A stretch of 56,399 nucleotides of DNA from Candidatus Methanomethylophilaceae archaeon (GTDB lineage Archaea > Thermoplasmatota > Thermoplasmata > Methanomassiliicoccales > Methanomethylophilaceae), in the NCBI GenBank assembly GCA_017540825.1, contig JAFYAH010000048.1, positions 1 through 56,399 of the forward strand. The letters run 5' to 3'. Shown in pieces: positions 7,661 through 16,602 of the stretch; position 1 is the stretch's first letter, and each line of letters starts with the position of its first letter. Below the pieces are notes generated by a model that saw only the letters and a program-made list of their open reading frames with translations, was not told the origin of the DNA and did no database searches. The translations under genes and the position numbers were made by a program.

Positions 7661-9136
7661 ATGTCCCAACGCACGATTTCCCAAGACGGCCAATACATGC
7701 CGTCCCGCGTTCTTATGGATAGCTGTTCCGTAGAGTACGACCTCAAAGGGGCCGCTGCAGAATCGGAGCGCGGCTCGGGGGAATCGATTCCCGACGCGCA
7801 GTACCTGTACGCCCTGTTCCTTTATACAGGGTCAGCGGGCGTCGCCAAGGACAAGAAGACTGCGGAGGAGCTGTTCAAGCTGGCTTCTGCCGGAGGATCC
7901 AAGGAGGCAGCGATCGTGGCGTCCGAGCTCTCCAGGAGCCCGGAGGACGTCATGGACGGTCTGCTGGCGCTCAGATTCAAAGGCGAGCAGAGGGACTTGG
8001 AAGCATGCGCGAAGCTGTTCTCCATGTACGACAACGGGACTTCGGAAGTCAGCAAGAGCCATGCCGAGGCTGTAAGATGGTACACCGTATGCGCCGAAGA
8101 GGACGACGCCCAGGCTCAGAACACGATAGGGTACATGTACCTAAAGGGCAAAGGGATCCCCAAGGACGAGGAGAAGGCGCTTTACTGGCTTCAGAAGGCC
8201 GCGGAGAACGGAAACGCGACCGCCATGTACAGGCTAGGGGAAGTCTATCAACAGGGGACCTTGGACATCGAGCCGAACATGGAGCGGGCCATGGGATGGT
8301 ATTCCCGCGCCTCCGACGCCGGGAGCATGGACGCGCAGTTCACCTTGGGATGCCTGTGCTCTGTTCCAAGGACCAAGGGATTCGACATGAGAAAGGCCAA
8401 CGCCTATTTCGAGAAGGCCGCCGAGCAGGGGCATGCGGAGGCGCAGTACCAGATCGGCATGTCCTACGCCAACGGAGACGGGATTAAAAGGGACCCCGCC
8501 AAGGCCCTGGAATGGCTCGAGAAGTCCTGCGAGAACGGATACCAGCAGGCCATGGTGGATCTGGCCAACATGCTGTACGAGGGACAGGTCCTGCCCAGGG
8601 ATGTGGCCAAGGCTGCGCACTGGTTCACGGTCGCGGCCGAGAAGTGCAACGGATACGCCCAGTACGCGCTGGCCTGCATGTACGCCAACGGATTGTACTT
8701 CGAGAAGAGCGACGAGATGGCCTTCAAGTGGTTCAAGGAAGCGGCCGAGGCCAGCGAGGTCAACTCCCAATACTGCCTGGGGCTGTTCTACCGGGACGGG
8801 CGCGCCGTCGAGAGGAACGAGGAGATGGCGGCCGTCTGGTTCGACCAGGCGGCAGACCAGGGGCATCCTTACGCGATGGCCGACCTGGGGATAATGAAGA
8901 TCATGGGCCGCGGGGTCGAGCAGGACGTGGAGGAGGGAATCGGGCTCCTGAACATGTCTGCCGAGCGCGGGAACCCCGAGGCGGAGTTCTATCTAGGGAA
9001 GATCTACTACGACGGGGAATATGTGGACAAGGACCTGAACCGCTCCAAGAAGCACTTCGCCAAGGCTGCGAAGATGGGGGATCCGGACGCCGCCGCCATG
9101 CTTGAGGTCATCAAGAAGAACAGGTGGCGCAGATGA
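7661..9136 (+). CDS. Sel1-repeat protein
   Basis: 491 residues built almost wholly of Sel1 (TPR-like) repeats, for example IGYMYLKGKGIPKDEEKALY, YQIGMSYANGDGIKRDPAKA and FYLGKIYYDGEYVDKDLNRS. No signal peptide or membrane helix is visible, so it is a cytosolic scaffold-type protein of unknown partner. A TATA-like TTCTAATATC at 7631-7640 lies 25 nt before the ATG, supporting this start. It is the first gene of an apparent operon: its TGA overlaps the next Sel1 ATG (ATGA), and the run continues into the CoA-ligase-like gene. It is divergent from the Sel1 gene at 6560-7495. Confidence 0.88.
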   Translation: MSQRTISQDGQYMPSRVLMDSCSVEYDLKGAAAESERGSGESIPDAQYLYALFLYTGSAGVAKDKKTAEELFKLASAGGSKEAAIVASELSRSPEDVMDGLLALRFKGEQRDLEACAKLFSMYDNGTSEVSKSHAEAVRWYTVCAEEDDAQAQNTIGYMYLKGKGIPKDEEKALYWLQKAAENGNATAMYRLGEVYQQGTLDIEPNMERAMGWYSRASDAGSMDAQFTLGCLCSVPRTKGFDMRKANAYFEKAAEQGHAEAQYQIGMSYANGDGIKRDPAKALEWLEKSCENGYQQAMVDLANMLYEGQVLPRDVAKAAHWFTVAAEKCNGYAQYALACMYANGLYFEKSDEMAFKWFKEAAEASEVNSQYCLGLFYRDGRAVERNEEMAAVWFDQAADQGHPYAMADLGIMKIMGRGVEQDVEEGIGLLNMSAERGNPEAEFYLGKIYYDGEYVDKDLNRSKKHFAKAAKMGDPDAAAMLEVIKKNRWRR

Positions 9137-10957
9137 AGGACCCCATATTCCGCGCCGCCGACTCCGGGGACCCTTATGCCTGTCTCGGGGTCGCTTACTA
9201 CTACCATCAGGGAAAGGAGGTCGACTTCGACATAGGCTCCGCGATGACCTGGTACGAGCGCGCTGCCGCCAGGGGATGCCCGAGGGCCCACTGGGAGCTA
9301 GCGAAGCTGTACATAGGCGGGGAAGAGGTCCCCAGGAGCGAGTCGCTCTACATAGACCACCTGGTCTCGGCATCGGACATGGGCAACATGGACGCCCAGT
9401 ACGCCCTCGCGTGCGAGTACCTCTGGGGAAGGCTTCTCGAGAAGAACGAGGAAAAGGCCCTGGCCCTCTACAAGAAGGCTGCGGAGGTGGGGCATGTTCG
9501 TTCCAAGTTCATGGTCGGATACATGATCCAGCAAGGACTATCGGACGAAGGGACGAAAGGGGACGCCGAGATGTGGTTCTCGTCCGTCGGGGTATCGGGA
9601 GACGCAGACACCTTTCTGGAGATAGGCATGGACTACGAGTACGGCCTGGACGGCGTCCAGCCCAACCTGATGGAGGCCATCCGCTGGTACCAGTACGGGG
9701 CGGACATGGGGCATCAGAAGTGCATGATATGCTACAGCTCGGCTGTCTCCGCTCTTGCGGGAAAAGGCCAGGAGGGGTACGGGGAGCGCATGAAGAAGCT
9801 CAGGAACACGGACGTCCAGAGGGAGACCGACATGAGGGAGCGCCTTCTGCACATGGCGAACGAGTTCCTCTCGGAAGGGGACGAGAAGGCCGCCTACGAG
9901 CATTACATGGAGTCTGCGAAGCTGGGGGACGCCGACGGCATGTTCGCGGTGGCGATGATGTACCACCAGGGCATATACGTGAGGCGCAACGACAGGAAAG
10001 CCGTCGAGGTCCTCATGCGCGCCGCCTCGGCGGGCTCGTGCGACGCCCAGTTCTTCCTCGGGAGGCTATACGACAGCGACGAGTACCCCCGCGACGAGAC
10101 CCAGGCGATAAAGTACTACGCCCAGGCGGCCGCCAACGGGTTCCTTGCCGCGTTCTACTATCTCGAGCGCTTCGTGGACCATCCTGAAGTGTACGTCCGC
10201 AGGGTAAGGGGGCATCGAGACGTCCTTCGAGACCGTCATGAAGGCCGCACGCGAGGGGGATCCTGACGCGCAGGTCGCGATGGGGTACATGTTCTTCAAG
10301 GGCGACGGCGTGGGCCAGGACCGCAGGGAGGCGGCCAGGTGGTTCGGGCTGGCGGCAGACCAAGGGAACGCCGAGGCGCTGTGCAACCTGGGCCATATGA
10401 GGGCTCACGGCGAAGGCATCCGCATGGACCTGGACAAGGCCCTGGAGCTGTACAGGAAGTCCGCAGAGCTGGGCTATCCGAGGGCGATGTTCAACCTGGG
10501 CTTCATGTACACCGACGTGGTCGGGGTGGAGCAGGACTGGGCGGAGGGGTACAGGTGGTATTCCAAAGCCGCAGAGGCGGGGAACCTCCTGGCCCTCTAC
10601 CGCGTGGCGGTGATGGACGAGGAGGGCCGCGGGGTGCCAGCAGACCTCGGCAAGGCCGCCGCGGGGTACCGCGAATGCCTCGATCACGGGCACCCCAAGG
10701 CTGGATACCGCTTGGGGATGATGCATCTGGAAGGCCGCGGCGTGCCGAAGAACCCGGGCAAGGCGGTCAGCTGCTTCTCGAAGGCCGCCGGCCTCGGCTC
10801 TGACGAAGCGATGCTGATGCTGGGGAGGCTGTCCCTGACGGGAGAGGGGATGGTCCTCAGCAGGCGCAACGCCGAGAAATGGCTCAGGATGGCCGCAGGG
10901 CGCGGGAACAAGGAAGCATCAGAGGTACTGGAGAGCATGAGGAGCGGGTCAGCATGA
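9133..10957 (+). pseudogene. Sel1-repeat gene interrupted by one frameshift
   Basis: Two overlapping Sel1 frames form one protein of about 607 residues. Frame one runs from ATG 9133 (overlapping the previous TGA) through FLGRLYDSDEYPRDETQA to about 10210. The second is open from 10208 and continues IETSFETVMKAAREGDPDAQ, VAMGYMFFKGDGVGQD and further repeats to TGA 10957. The switch is in AAGGGGGC at 10206-10213; removing one G restores a single frame, and a TAA at 10205 marks the upstream limit of the second frame. Explanations: an assembly error in the G5 run, a real indel, or +1 programmed frameshifting. The next gene starts inside its stop (ATGA). Confidence 0.75.
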
Positions 10958-12246
10958 GGATGAACGGATACCAGAAGGAGAACATTTTCAGGCTCCTGTC
11001 GACCATAAAGGACAGGAGCCCTTTCTACGCCAGGAAGTTCGAAGGCATCGACGTGGCCTCCATGTCCACGCAGGAGGAGTTCGAGACGCTGCCGTTCACG
11101 GACAAGGGGGACCTCAGGGAGGCATACCCCCTGGGCCTCGCCGCCGTTCCAGAGAGGGACATCGTGAGGATACACTCCTCTTCCGGTACCACCGGCACGC
11201 CCGTGGTCATCCCGTACACCAGGAGGGACGTCGAGGACTGGGCGGTGATGTTCGAGCGCTGCTTCAGGATGGCCGGCATAACGGAGGAGGACCGCATACA
11301 GATCACCCCCGGGTACGGGCTGTGGACAGCAGGGATAGGGTTCCAGGCGGGCTGCGAGAGGCTAGGGGCTATGGCCATCCCGATGGGCCCTGGCAACACG
11401 GAGAAGCAGCTGCGCATGATGCAGGACATGAAGACCACTGTGATCACCGGGACGTCGTCCTACGCCCTGCTCCTCGCCGAGGAGATAGAGAGGCGCGGGC
11501 TGAAGGACAGCCTGCATCTGAAGAAGGGCGTGATAGGCTCCGAGCGCTGGGGCGACAAGATGCGCCAGCACATAGCCGACAGCATGGGGGTCGACTTCTA
11601 CGACATATACGGCCTGACGGAGATTTACGGCCCGGGGATAGGGATAAGCTGCGACTACCGCAACGGCATCCACATGTGGGACGACTACGTCTACTTCGAG
11701 ATTATCGACCCGGCTACGGGCGAGATACTGCCGGACGGCGAGATGGGCGAGCTGGTAATCACCGCCTTCAGGAAGGAGGGCGCGCCGCTCATAAGGTACA
11801 GGACCCACGACCTGACCAGGATAATCGAGGGCGGCTGCCCCTGCGGATCCCGCTTCCCGCGCATCGACATAATCCGCGGAAGGACGGACGACATGGTCAA
11901 GGTGAAAGGGGTCAACATGTTCCCTGCGCAGTTCGACGAGTCAATATCAGCGCTGGAAGGGGCCACGGGGGAGTACCAGGTCATGATAGACCATCTCGAG
12001 GGCAGGGACATCATCACGCTGTACTTCGAGACCGACGTTCCTGACAGCGGCCGCGCCTCGCTGGAGAAGGAGATGACGGCCCTGATCAAGTCCCGCATAG
12101 GCGTTACAGTCGTATCCAAGGCCGTTGATGTCGGGTACCTCCCTCGCAGCGAGAAGAAGACCAACAGGTTCTTCGACAACAGGTATCGACGGCCTCTCAG
12201 CTGCCAAGGCTTCGGCTCTTCCTGGGCAGCGTTACCCAAGTGGTGA
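10954..12246 (+). CDS. paaK: phenylacetate-CoA ligase family enzyme
   Basis: 430 residues of the AMP-forming acyl/aryl-CoA ligase family (PaaK-like). The P-loop-like SSSGTTGTPVVIPYT lies near residue 75, the adenylate motif DIYGLTEIYGPG near 215, and RYRTHDLTRI and GRTDDMVKVKGVNMFP follow. It activates a carboxylic acid, perhaps an aryl acetate such as phenylacetate or indoleacetate, to its CoA thioester via an adenylate; the substrate is inferred. Archaeal PaaK proteins are usually about this long, and the last 20 residues after RFFDNRY look unlike the family. The ATG overlaps the Sel1 stop, and its own TGA overlaps the GTG of the next gene. Confidence 0.85.
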   Translation: MRMNGYQKENIFRLLSTIKDRSPFYARKFEGIDVASMSTQEEFETLPFTDKGDLREAYPLGLAAVPERDIVRIHSSSGTTGTPVVIPYTRRDVEDWAVMFERCFRMAGITEEDRIQITPGYGLWTAGIGFQAGCERLGAMAIPMGPGNTEKQLRMMQDMKTTVITGTSSYALLLAEEIERRGLKDSLHLKKGVIGSERWGDKMRQHIADSMGVDFYDIYGLTEIYGPGIGISCDYRNGIHMWDDYVYFEIIDPATGEILPDGEMGELVITAFRKEGAPLIRYRTHDLTRIIEGGCPCGSRFPRIDIIRGRTDDMVKVKGVNMFPAQFDESISALEGATGEYQVMIDHLEGRDIITLYFETDVPDSGRASLEKEMTALIKSRIGVTVVSKAVDVGYLPRSEKKTNRFFDNRYRRPLSCQGFGSSWAALPKW

Positions 12247-12728
12247 TCCATACGAAGGACGAAAAGATTGTTCTGACCGCCTTTCTCGTGGTGATGCTCT
12301 CCGTCGCCATGGCCGCGGGCGGCTTTCTGATGATCGAATACACGCAGAAGTTCGGATAGTCCGATCCGCTGAAGGCGCCCCACACGTATGCAGGCGAAGG
12401 ATACGTCATAGAGGACGGCGGCGTAGTCCAGTGCACCGGAGACGGCTCTTCGAGGTACGTGTCGGAGACCGAGGGGGACCTGACGTACCTTTTCGAGCTG
12501 AGGTACACCAGCCAGAGCGGGTCCTCCGCGTCCGCATCCACGGTTCTGCTGTGCAGCTCGGACGGGGTTCCGGTGCCGGAGTTCTATTCCAGCACAGGCG
12601 CGAAGGGCCAGTGGGAGTACCATGACGGCGATCGCACTTTCTTTTTCACTTTATCGGACGACCATGTCGTCACAGGAATCGTCATGAAATCGAAGATGGC
12701 TGAGATAACTTATTCATTGGTGTCATAA
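12243..12728 (+). CDS. small membrane-anchored protein with in-frame TAG
   Basis: 161 residues if TAG 12357-12359 (codon 39) is decoded. It starts at GTG 12243, overlapping the CoA-ligase stop by 4 nt. Residues 9-30 form a transmembrane or signal segment (VLTAFLVVMLSVAMAAGGFL), then EYTQKFG, TAG, SDPLKAPHTY and a soluble domain rich in beta-like segments and Ser, ending VTGIVMKSKM, EITYSLVS and TAA. Without read-through only a 38-residue membrane peptide would be made and the exported domain would lack its signal. A GTG at 12459 in the same frame would give just 89 residues with no export signal. I do not recognise the family. Confidence 0.6.
12357..12359 (+). other. in-frame amber codon in membrane protein
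   Basis: TAG between the membrane anchor and the exported domain of the small protein at 12243-12728; both sides share one frame. Confidence 0.7.
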
Positions 12729-12782
12729 TTTTTTATTGATATGCGGTGTAGGTATAACTATATGATATTGATAATATGAAGT

Positions 12783-12808
12783 GTTAATAATTCAAAATTA
12801 TTATTAAC
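12783..12808. promoter_or_regulatory. AT-rich inverted repeat upstream of importer operon
   Basis: Perfect 9-bp arms GTTAATAAT / ATTATTAAC separated by 8 nt, about 70 nt before the binding-protein start at 12875 and inside an AT-rich promoter region. Its symmetry suggests a dimeric-regulator operator for the importer. The regulator is unknown; it does not match the DtxR-like box of feo. Confidence 0.45.
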
Positions 12809-12874
12809 AACGTATGCCGTTGTCCGCCCTAGCAAGAATCATAGCCTAAGAGCTGAGCGCTAGGAGTTGGATTA

Positions 12875-14320
12875 ATGGAGAAATCTCATCTGATCGCCAT
12901 CGTTGCGGCAATCATTGTAATCGTCGTCATCGCTGCCGCGGCCATCATGCTTACAAACGGCGGCAACGACGACAAGAAGGACAACGGCGGAAACACGCCG
13001 CCCGCCACGCCGACAACCATCAACAGCCCTTCGGAATACACCGAAGCCAGACTCTGGGTCATCGGAAACGCCGACGGCAACGAGCTCCTGGATGAGAACG
13101 ACGTCGAGGTCATCCAGAGCATCATCGACGCGAAGGGCTCTGCCGCCAAGTACCCCATGGCCGACGCCAACATCGACGGGGCCATCGACAGCAAGGACAT
13201 CGACCACGTCCGGGGCCTGATAAACGGTTCTCAGAAGACCATCAACTACTACAACGCGGACGGTGACAAGTCCACATACCATTACACCGAGAAGGTGAAC
13301 GCGATCTCCCTCCACAGATGCGTCAGCAGGTCCATAATCCTCGTCACCAACGCCGATTCCGACAGGTACAAGCTCGTCGGCTCGGACCCGCATATCAGAG
13401 AGGCGGAGTTCAACGCCGCCAACGACTATCCAGACCTTGTGGATGTAGGCGCGGCCGGAAACCCCGAGATAGAGCAGATAAGGAACCTGGAGAACAGGTA
13501 CGGTTCCGTGGTGGTGAACCTCGGGAACGTCGCCACATACACCAACACCGCCGGCCTGGAGACGATCTTCGCCTCCGATCCCAACGTCCAGATCGTTCGC
13601 CTCGAGACCTGGGAAGGGCACTCCACCGAAGGCATACTCACCTGGGGATTCCTTTTCGGAGGGGTAGGATACAAGTCCCCCGCCCAGGGAGGGAACGGCC
13701 TCTCCTCATGGGACCAGGCCTTGAAGTATGTCAAGTACGTCGATAAGTACGAAGGCGTCATAGTAGACGAGGTCGCCAAGGTCAAAGAGTCCGACAAGCC
13801 CAAGGTCCTGGCCCTGTACTGCGAGGGGGCTTGGCCCAACAACAGCTCCAACAAGACCCGCGGAGAGGGAAGCGGAGACATGGAGATGAGCGTGCTGTGT
13901 GGAGCCAACAACATCTACCAGAGGTTCGGAAACGGCAGCGTCAGCTACACTCCCGAGGATCTGGCCGCCCATGCGAGAGACGCCGACTACATCTTCAGCA
14001 TGAGCGGAGGCATGTTCGACGGGGACTCTACGCTCGCCAAGAGGGCCGTGGACGTCTTCGTGGACAAAGCCAACGGCTACATCACGCCCAAGACGACCAT
14101 CTATTCGGTCAGCTGGCAGCTCAACGGCGCGCCCCACCCGGTCCAGGCTGTGGTGTTCGGCAAGATCATCAACCCCGACAGCGCGCCGATCCAGAAGCTC
14201 AGCGTCGAGCAGTGCTGGGAGGAGTACAGAGGGCTCATGGGATGGTCGGATCGTCCGGAGATGGCTTACAGCAACCTTGCCATCTGGTACGGGCCTTCCC
14301 ATACGACCTCCTCGGCCTGA
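12875..14320 (+). CDS. ABC importer substrate-binding protein with dockerin-like repeats
   Basis: 481 residues. An N-terminal hydrophobic anchor (residues 6-26) is followed by an Asp/Asn/Pro-rich linker. Two dockerin-type calcium-binding repeats come next, GNADGNELLDENDVEVI (residues 64-80) and DANIDGAIDSKDIDHV (97-112), then a FecB/BtuF-type periplasmic-binding fold from about residue 135. The following genes encode a FecCD permease and a FecE ATPase, so it captures an iron-chelate, corrinoid or related metal complex outside the membrane. Dockerin modules normally bind cohesins; here they may serve as a calcium-stabilised spacer. RBS GGAG at 12863-12866. A 7-bp GC hairpin separates it from the permease gene. 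Confidence 0.85.
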   Translation: MEKSHLIAIVAAIIVIVVIAAAAIMLTNGGNDDKKDNGGNTPPATPTTINSPSEYTEARLWVIGNADGNELLDENDVEVIQSIIDAKGSAAKYPMADANIDGAIDSKDIDHVRGLINGSQKTINYYNADGDKSTYHYTEKVNAISLHRCVSRSIILVTNADSDRYKLVGSDPHIREAEFNAANDYPDLVDVGAAGNPEIEQIRNLENRYGSVVVNLGNVATYTNTAGLETIFASDPNVQIVRLETWEGHSTEGILTWGFLFGGVGYKSPAQGGNGLSSWDQALKYVKYVDKYEGVIVDEVAKVKESDKPKVLALYCEGAWPNNSSNKTRGEGSGDMEMSVLCGANNIYQRFGNGSVSYTPEDLAAHARDADYIFSMSGGMFDGDSTLAKRAVDVFVDKANGYITPKTTIYSVSWQLNGAPHPVQAVVFGKIINPDSAPIQKLSVEQCWEEYRGLMGWSDRPEMAYSNLAIWYGPSHTTSSA

Positions 14321-14327
14321 TCCTGAA

Positions 14328-14345
14328 GAGGGGGTCCGCCCCCTC
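14328..14345 (+). terminator. intra-operon hairpin after binding-protein gene
   Basis: Perfect 7-bp stem GAGGGGG-TCCG-CCCCCTC just after the binding-protein stop and before the permease. There is no T-run, so it more likely stabilises or processes the mRNA, or attenuates, raising binding-protein dose over the permease (inference). Confidence 0.4.
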
Positions 14346-14359
14346 ACCGAGGTGTTTCG

Positions 14360-15466
14360 ATGGGGCTTCGCTCGATCAAAGGAAAGGGCATCCAAGTTGC
14401 GCAGGGTGCTGACGTAGAGACCATAGTCGGCACATACCGCAGCTCTTCCCGCAGGAAGGTCTTCGGGATGCTCTTCTTCCTCTTACTTATCATGCTGGCA
14501 TCAGGCATCGCGATGGGGATAGGGTCCTACGAGATATCGTTCACAGGTGTCTATTCGATGATCTGGGAGCATCTGACCCATTGGTCTGACGGATTCACGT
14601 CGGTCGACATGCGCGTAGTCTGGGAGCAGCGTCTTCCTCGTCTCCTGTTCGCGATAATATCCGGTGCCGGGCTCGCTGCAACAGGCGCGGCGATGCAGAG
14701 CATGCTGAAGAACCCGCTCGCGGACTCGTACACCACCGGCATCTCGTCGGGAGCCTCTTTCGGAGCCACTCTGGCCATCACCATGGGGATAACAGTCGGC
14801 GGATTCGTCGGCAACGTGGGCATAGTCACAAATGCGTTCTTGTTCTCCCTGATACCTTCGGCGGTCATCCTCGGGCTGTCCGTCATGAAGAAGGCGTCTC
14901 CTTCCACAATGATTCTCGCAGGTATCTCGGTGATGTACATCTTCAACGCTTTGACCTCGTACATGATGCTGGTCGCAGACGAGCAGTCCATGTCTGCGGC
15001 GTACGAGTGGACCATGGGCTCGCTGAACAAGGCCAGCTGGAACACCATGCCTATAATGTTCGGCGTCACCGCTGTCGGTTCCGCTCTGATATTCTACATG
15101 TCCAGGTACCTGAATGCCATGAACGCCGGAGACGACTTCGCCAAGACATTGGGAGTCAACGTCCAGCGCATAAGGGTCGTACTCCTTGCGATCATATCCA
15201 TAGTCGCTGCGTCCATAGTGAGCTTCACCGGAATAATAGGGTTCGTGGGGCTTGTCGGCCCTCATATGGCCCGCATAGTCATAGGGTCCGACAACAAGTA
15301 TCTGGTACCTGCATCGATGCTGACGGGAGCCACGATAATGGTGGTGTGCGACATAATAGCCAAGGCGTTCACGCACGTCGCGATCCCGATAGGAATAGTG
15401 ACGTCCCTGATAGGCGGTCCGGTGTTCCTGATCCTCATCCTGAGGCAGAGGAAGGAGGTGTGGTGA
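14360..15466 (+). CDS. FecCD/BtuC-type ABC transporter permease
   Basis: 368 residues with about ten predicted membrane helices and the family signatures LPRLLFAIISGAGLAATGAA, MQSMLKNPLADSYTTGISSG and GFVGLVGPHMARIVIGSDN. It forms the membrane channel for iron-siderophore, haem or cobalamin-type substrates. The N-terminus has about 35 extra hydrophilic residues, so a later start is possible. Its TGA is directly followed by the ATG of the ATPase gene. It is paralogous to the permease at 52253-53317. Confidence 0.93.
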   Translation: MGLRSIKGKGIQVAQGADVETIVGTYRSSSRRKVFGMLFFLLLIMLASGIAMGIGSYEISFTGVYSMIWEHLTHWSDGFTSVDMRVVWEQRLPRLLFAIISGAGLAATGAAMQSMLKNPLADSYTTGISSGASFGATLAITMGITVGGFVGNVGIVTNAFLFSLIPSAVILGLSVMKKASPSTMILAGISVMYIFNALTSYMMLVADEQSMSAAYEWTMGSLNKASWNTMPIMFGVTAVGSALIFYMSRYLNAMNAGDDFAKTLGVNVQRIRVVLLAIISIVAASIVSFTGIIGFVGLVGPHMARIVIGSDNKYLVPASMLTGATIMVVCDIIAKAFTHVAIPIGIVTSLIGGPVFLILILRQRKEVW

Positions 15467-16297
15467 ATGGACCTGGAGATAAAGGACATGTGCTTCGGGT
15501 ATGGCGACCAGCTGGTGCTAAACAACATCAACCTCAGGGTGGCTCCCGGCAGGCTGACATGTGTCCTCGGGCCGAACGGCGTAGGCAAGTCCACGCTCAT
15601 GTACTGCATCAACAAGCTGCAGAAGCCGAGGTCCGGCCAGATACTGCTCGACGGGAGGGAATTATCGACGATCAGCCTCAAGGAGCTCGCCAAGATGATG
15701 AGCTTCGTGCCGCACGACGAGGACGACACCTTCTCCATGAGCGTAATGGACACGGTCCTGATGGGGCGTCATCCCCATTCCGGCTTCAACCATACCAAGA
15801 AGGACTATGAGATCGCAGCGCAGAACATCAAGCTGCTGGGCGTGGAGGACCTTACCATGAGGAATTTCGACGAGCTCTCCGCAGGGCAGCACCAGAGGGT
15901 CCTGATAGCCAGAGGCCTCACGCAGGAGCCCCAGATATTGATGCTGGACGAGCCGACTGCCAATCTGGACGTCAAGTACCAGATGCTGGTCATGAGGATG
16001 TTGAAGGACATCGCTCGCGTCAAGGGCATAACCGTTCTGGTCATATGCCATGACCTCAATGTGACAGCGATCTTCGCCGATGACATCGTGCTTCTGAGCA
16101 AGGGCGGCGTGTACGCCCACGGCTCTCCGAAGGAAGTCCTGACGGAAGAGAACATTAGCACGGTCTACGGGGTGGAATGCGAGGTCACCGAGGTGGAAGG
16201 CGTGCCTCATGTGCGCCTCAAAGACGGGGACTATCTGGACTCTCACATCGAAGATACGGTCAAAGCCTTCGAGAGCGAGATGGATCCTGGCCAGTAA
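15467..16297 (+). CDS. FecE/BtuD-type ABC transporter ATPase
   Basis: 276 residues. Walker A GPNGVGKST (near residue 37), signature LSAGQHQRVLIARGL, Walker B ILMLDEPTANLD and the switch His in VICHDLN are all intact. It powers the permease encoded immediately before it. The last 30 residues are acidic and extend past the core. It is paralogous to the ATPase at 53322-54143. Probable last gene of the operon, followed by a GC hairpin. Confidence 0.95.
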   Translation: MDLEIKDMCFGYGDQLVLNNINLRVAPGRLTCVLGPNGVGKSTLMYCINKLQKPRSGQILLDGRELSTISLKELAKMMSFVPHDEDDTFSMSVMDTVLMGRHPHSGFNHTKKDYEIAAQNIKLLGVEDLTMRNFDELSAGQHQRVLIARGLTQEPQILMLDEPTANLDVKYQMLVMRMLKDIARVKGITVLVICHDLNVTAIFADDIVLLSKGGVYAHGSPKEVLTEENISTVYGVECEVTEVEGVPHVRLKDGDYLDSHIEDTVKAFESEMDPGQ

Positions 16298-16305
16298 TCA
16301 CCAAA

Positions 16306-16329
16306 CAGGGGGAGGGAACCTTCCTCCTG
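16306..16329 (+). terminator. terminator hairpin after first importer operon
   Basis: An 11-bp stem (CAGGGGGAGGG with CCTTCCTCCTG, two G-U pairs) begins 9 nt after the ATPase stop. Confidence 0.45.
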
Positions 16330-16602
16330 CCATTCATCCTACGGGTTCTGCGCCATTCATCTCGTTCATACTATCCAGGCGATGCTGTACCCGGACGCTT
16401 CCCATGCAACGCTTTCGGCTAGGGTGCATCGTCAGAATCGGCTCCGTCCGCAAGATTGCCCCTTCTTCGACATGATGCCGGCTTGCGTCGCTTGTCCAAA
16501 TCGCCAACTGGGAAGGCATACGAACCAGGCTGATTCAAAGCGCCCGACGGCCCATACCTTTCCGATGGAAAACGACTTGATAGCGGACGTCCATGGCCTT
16601 TC
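16330..16602. other. intergenic stretch with no recognised feature
   Basis: About 270 bases between the importer operon and the inositol-phosphatase-like gene. Short frames on both strands lack family resemblance. I see no convincing RNA structure or repeat; the promoter of the following gene must lie here but no clear TATA box is visible. Confidence 0.4.

Noticed and set aside
10238-10957. Separate short Sel1 gene starting at ATG 10238
   Set aside because: The protein-like sequence continues upstream of this ATG in the same frame to 10208 and no ribosome-binding site or TATA box precedes it; a frameshift in one gene fits better.
12829-12866. CCTAGC...GCTAGG pair in the leader of the first importer as a cobalamin riboswitch
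   Set aside because: Only a 6-bp stem with no B12-box-like core; such riboswitches are not expected in archaea. Could be a simple hairpin.
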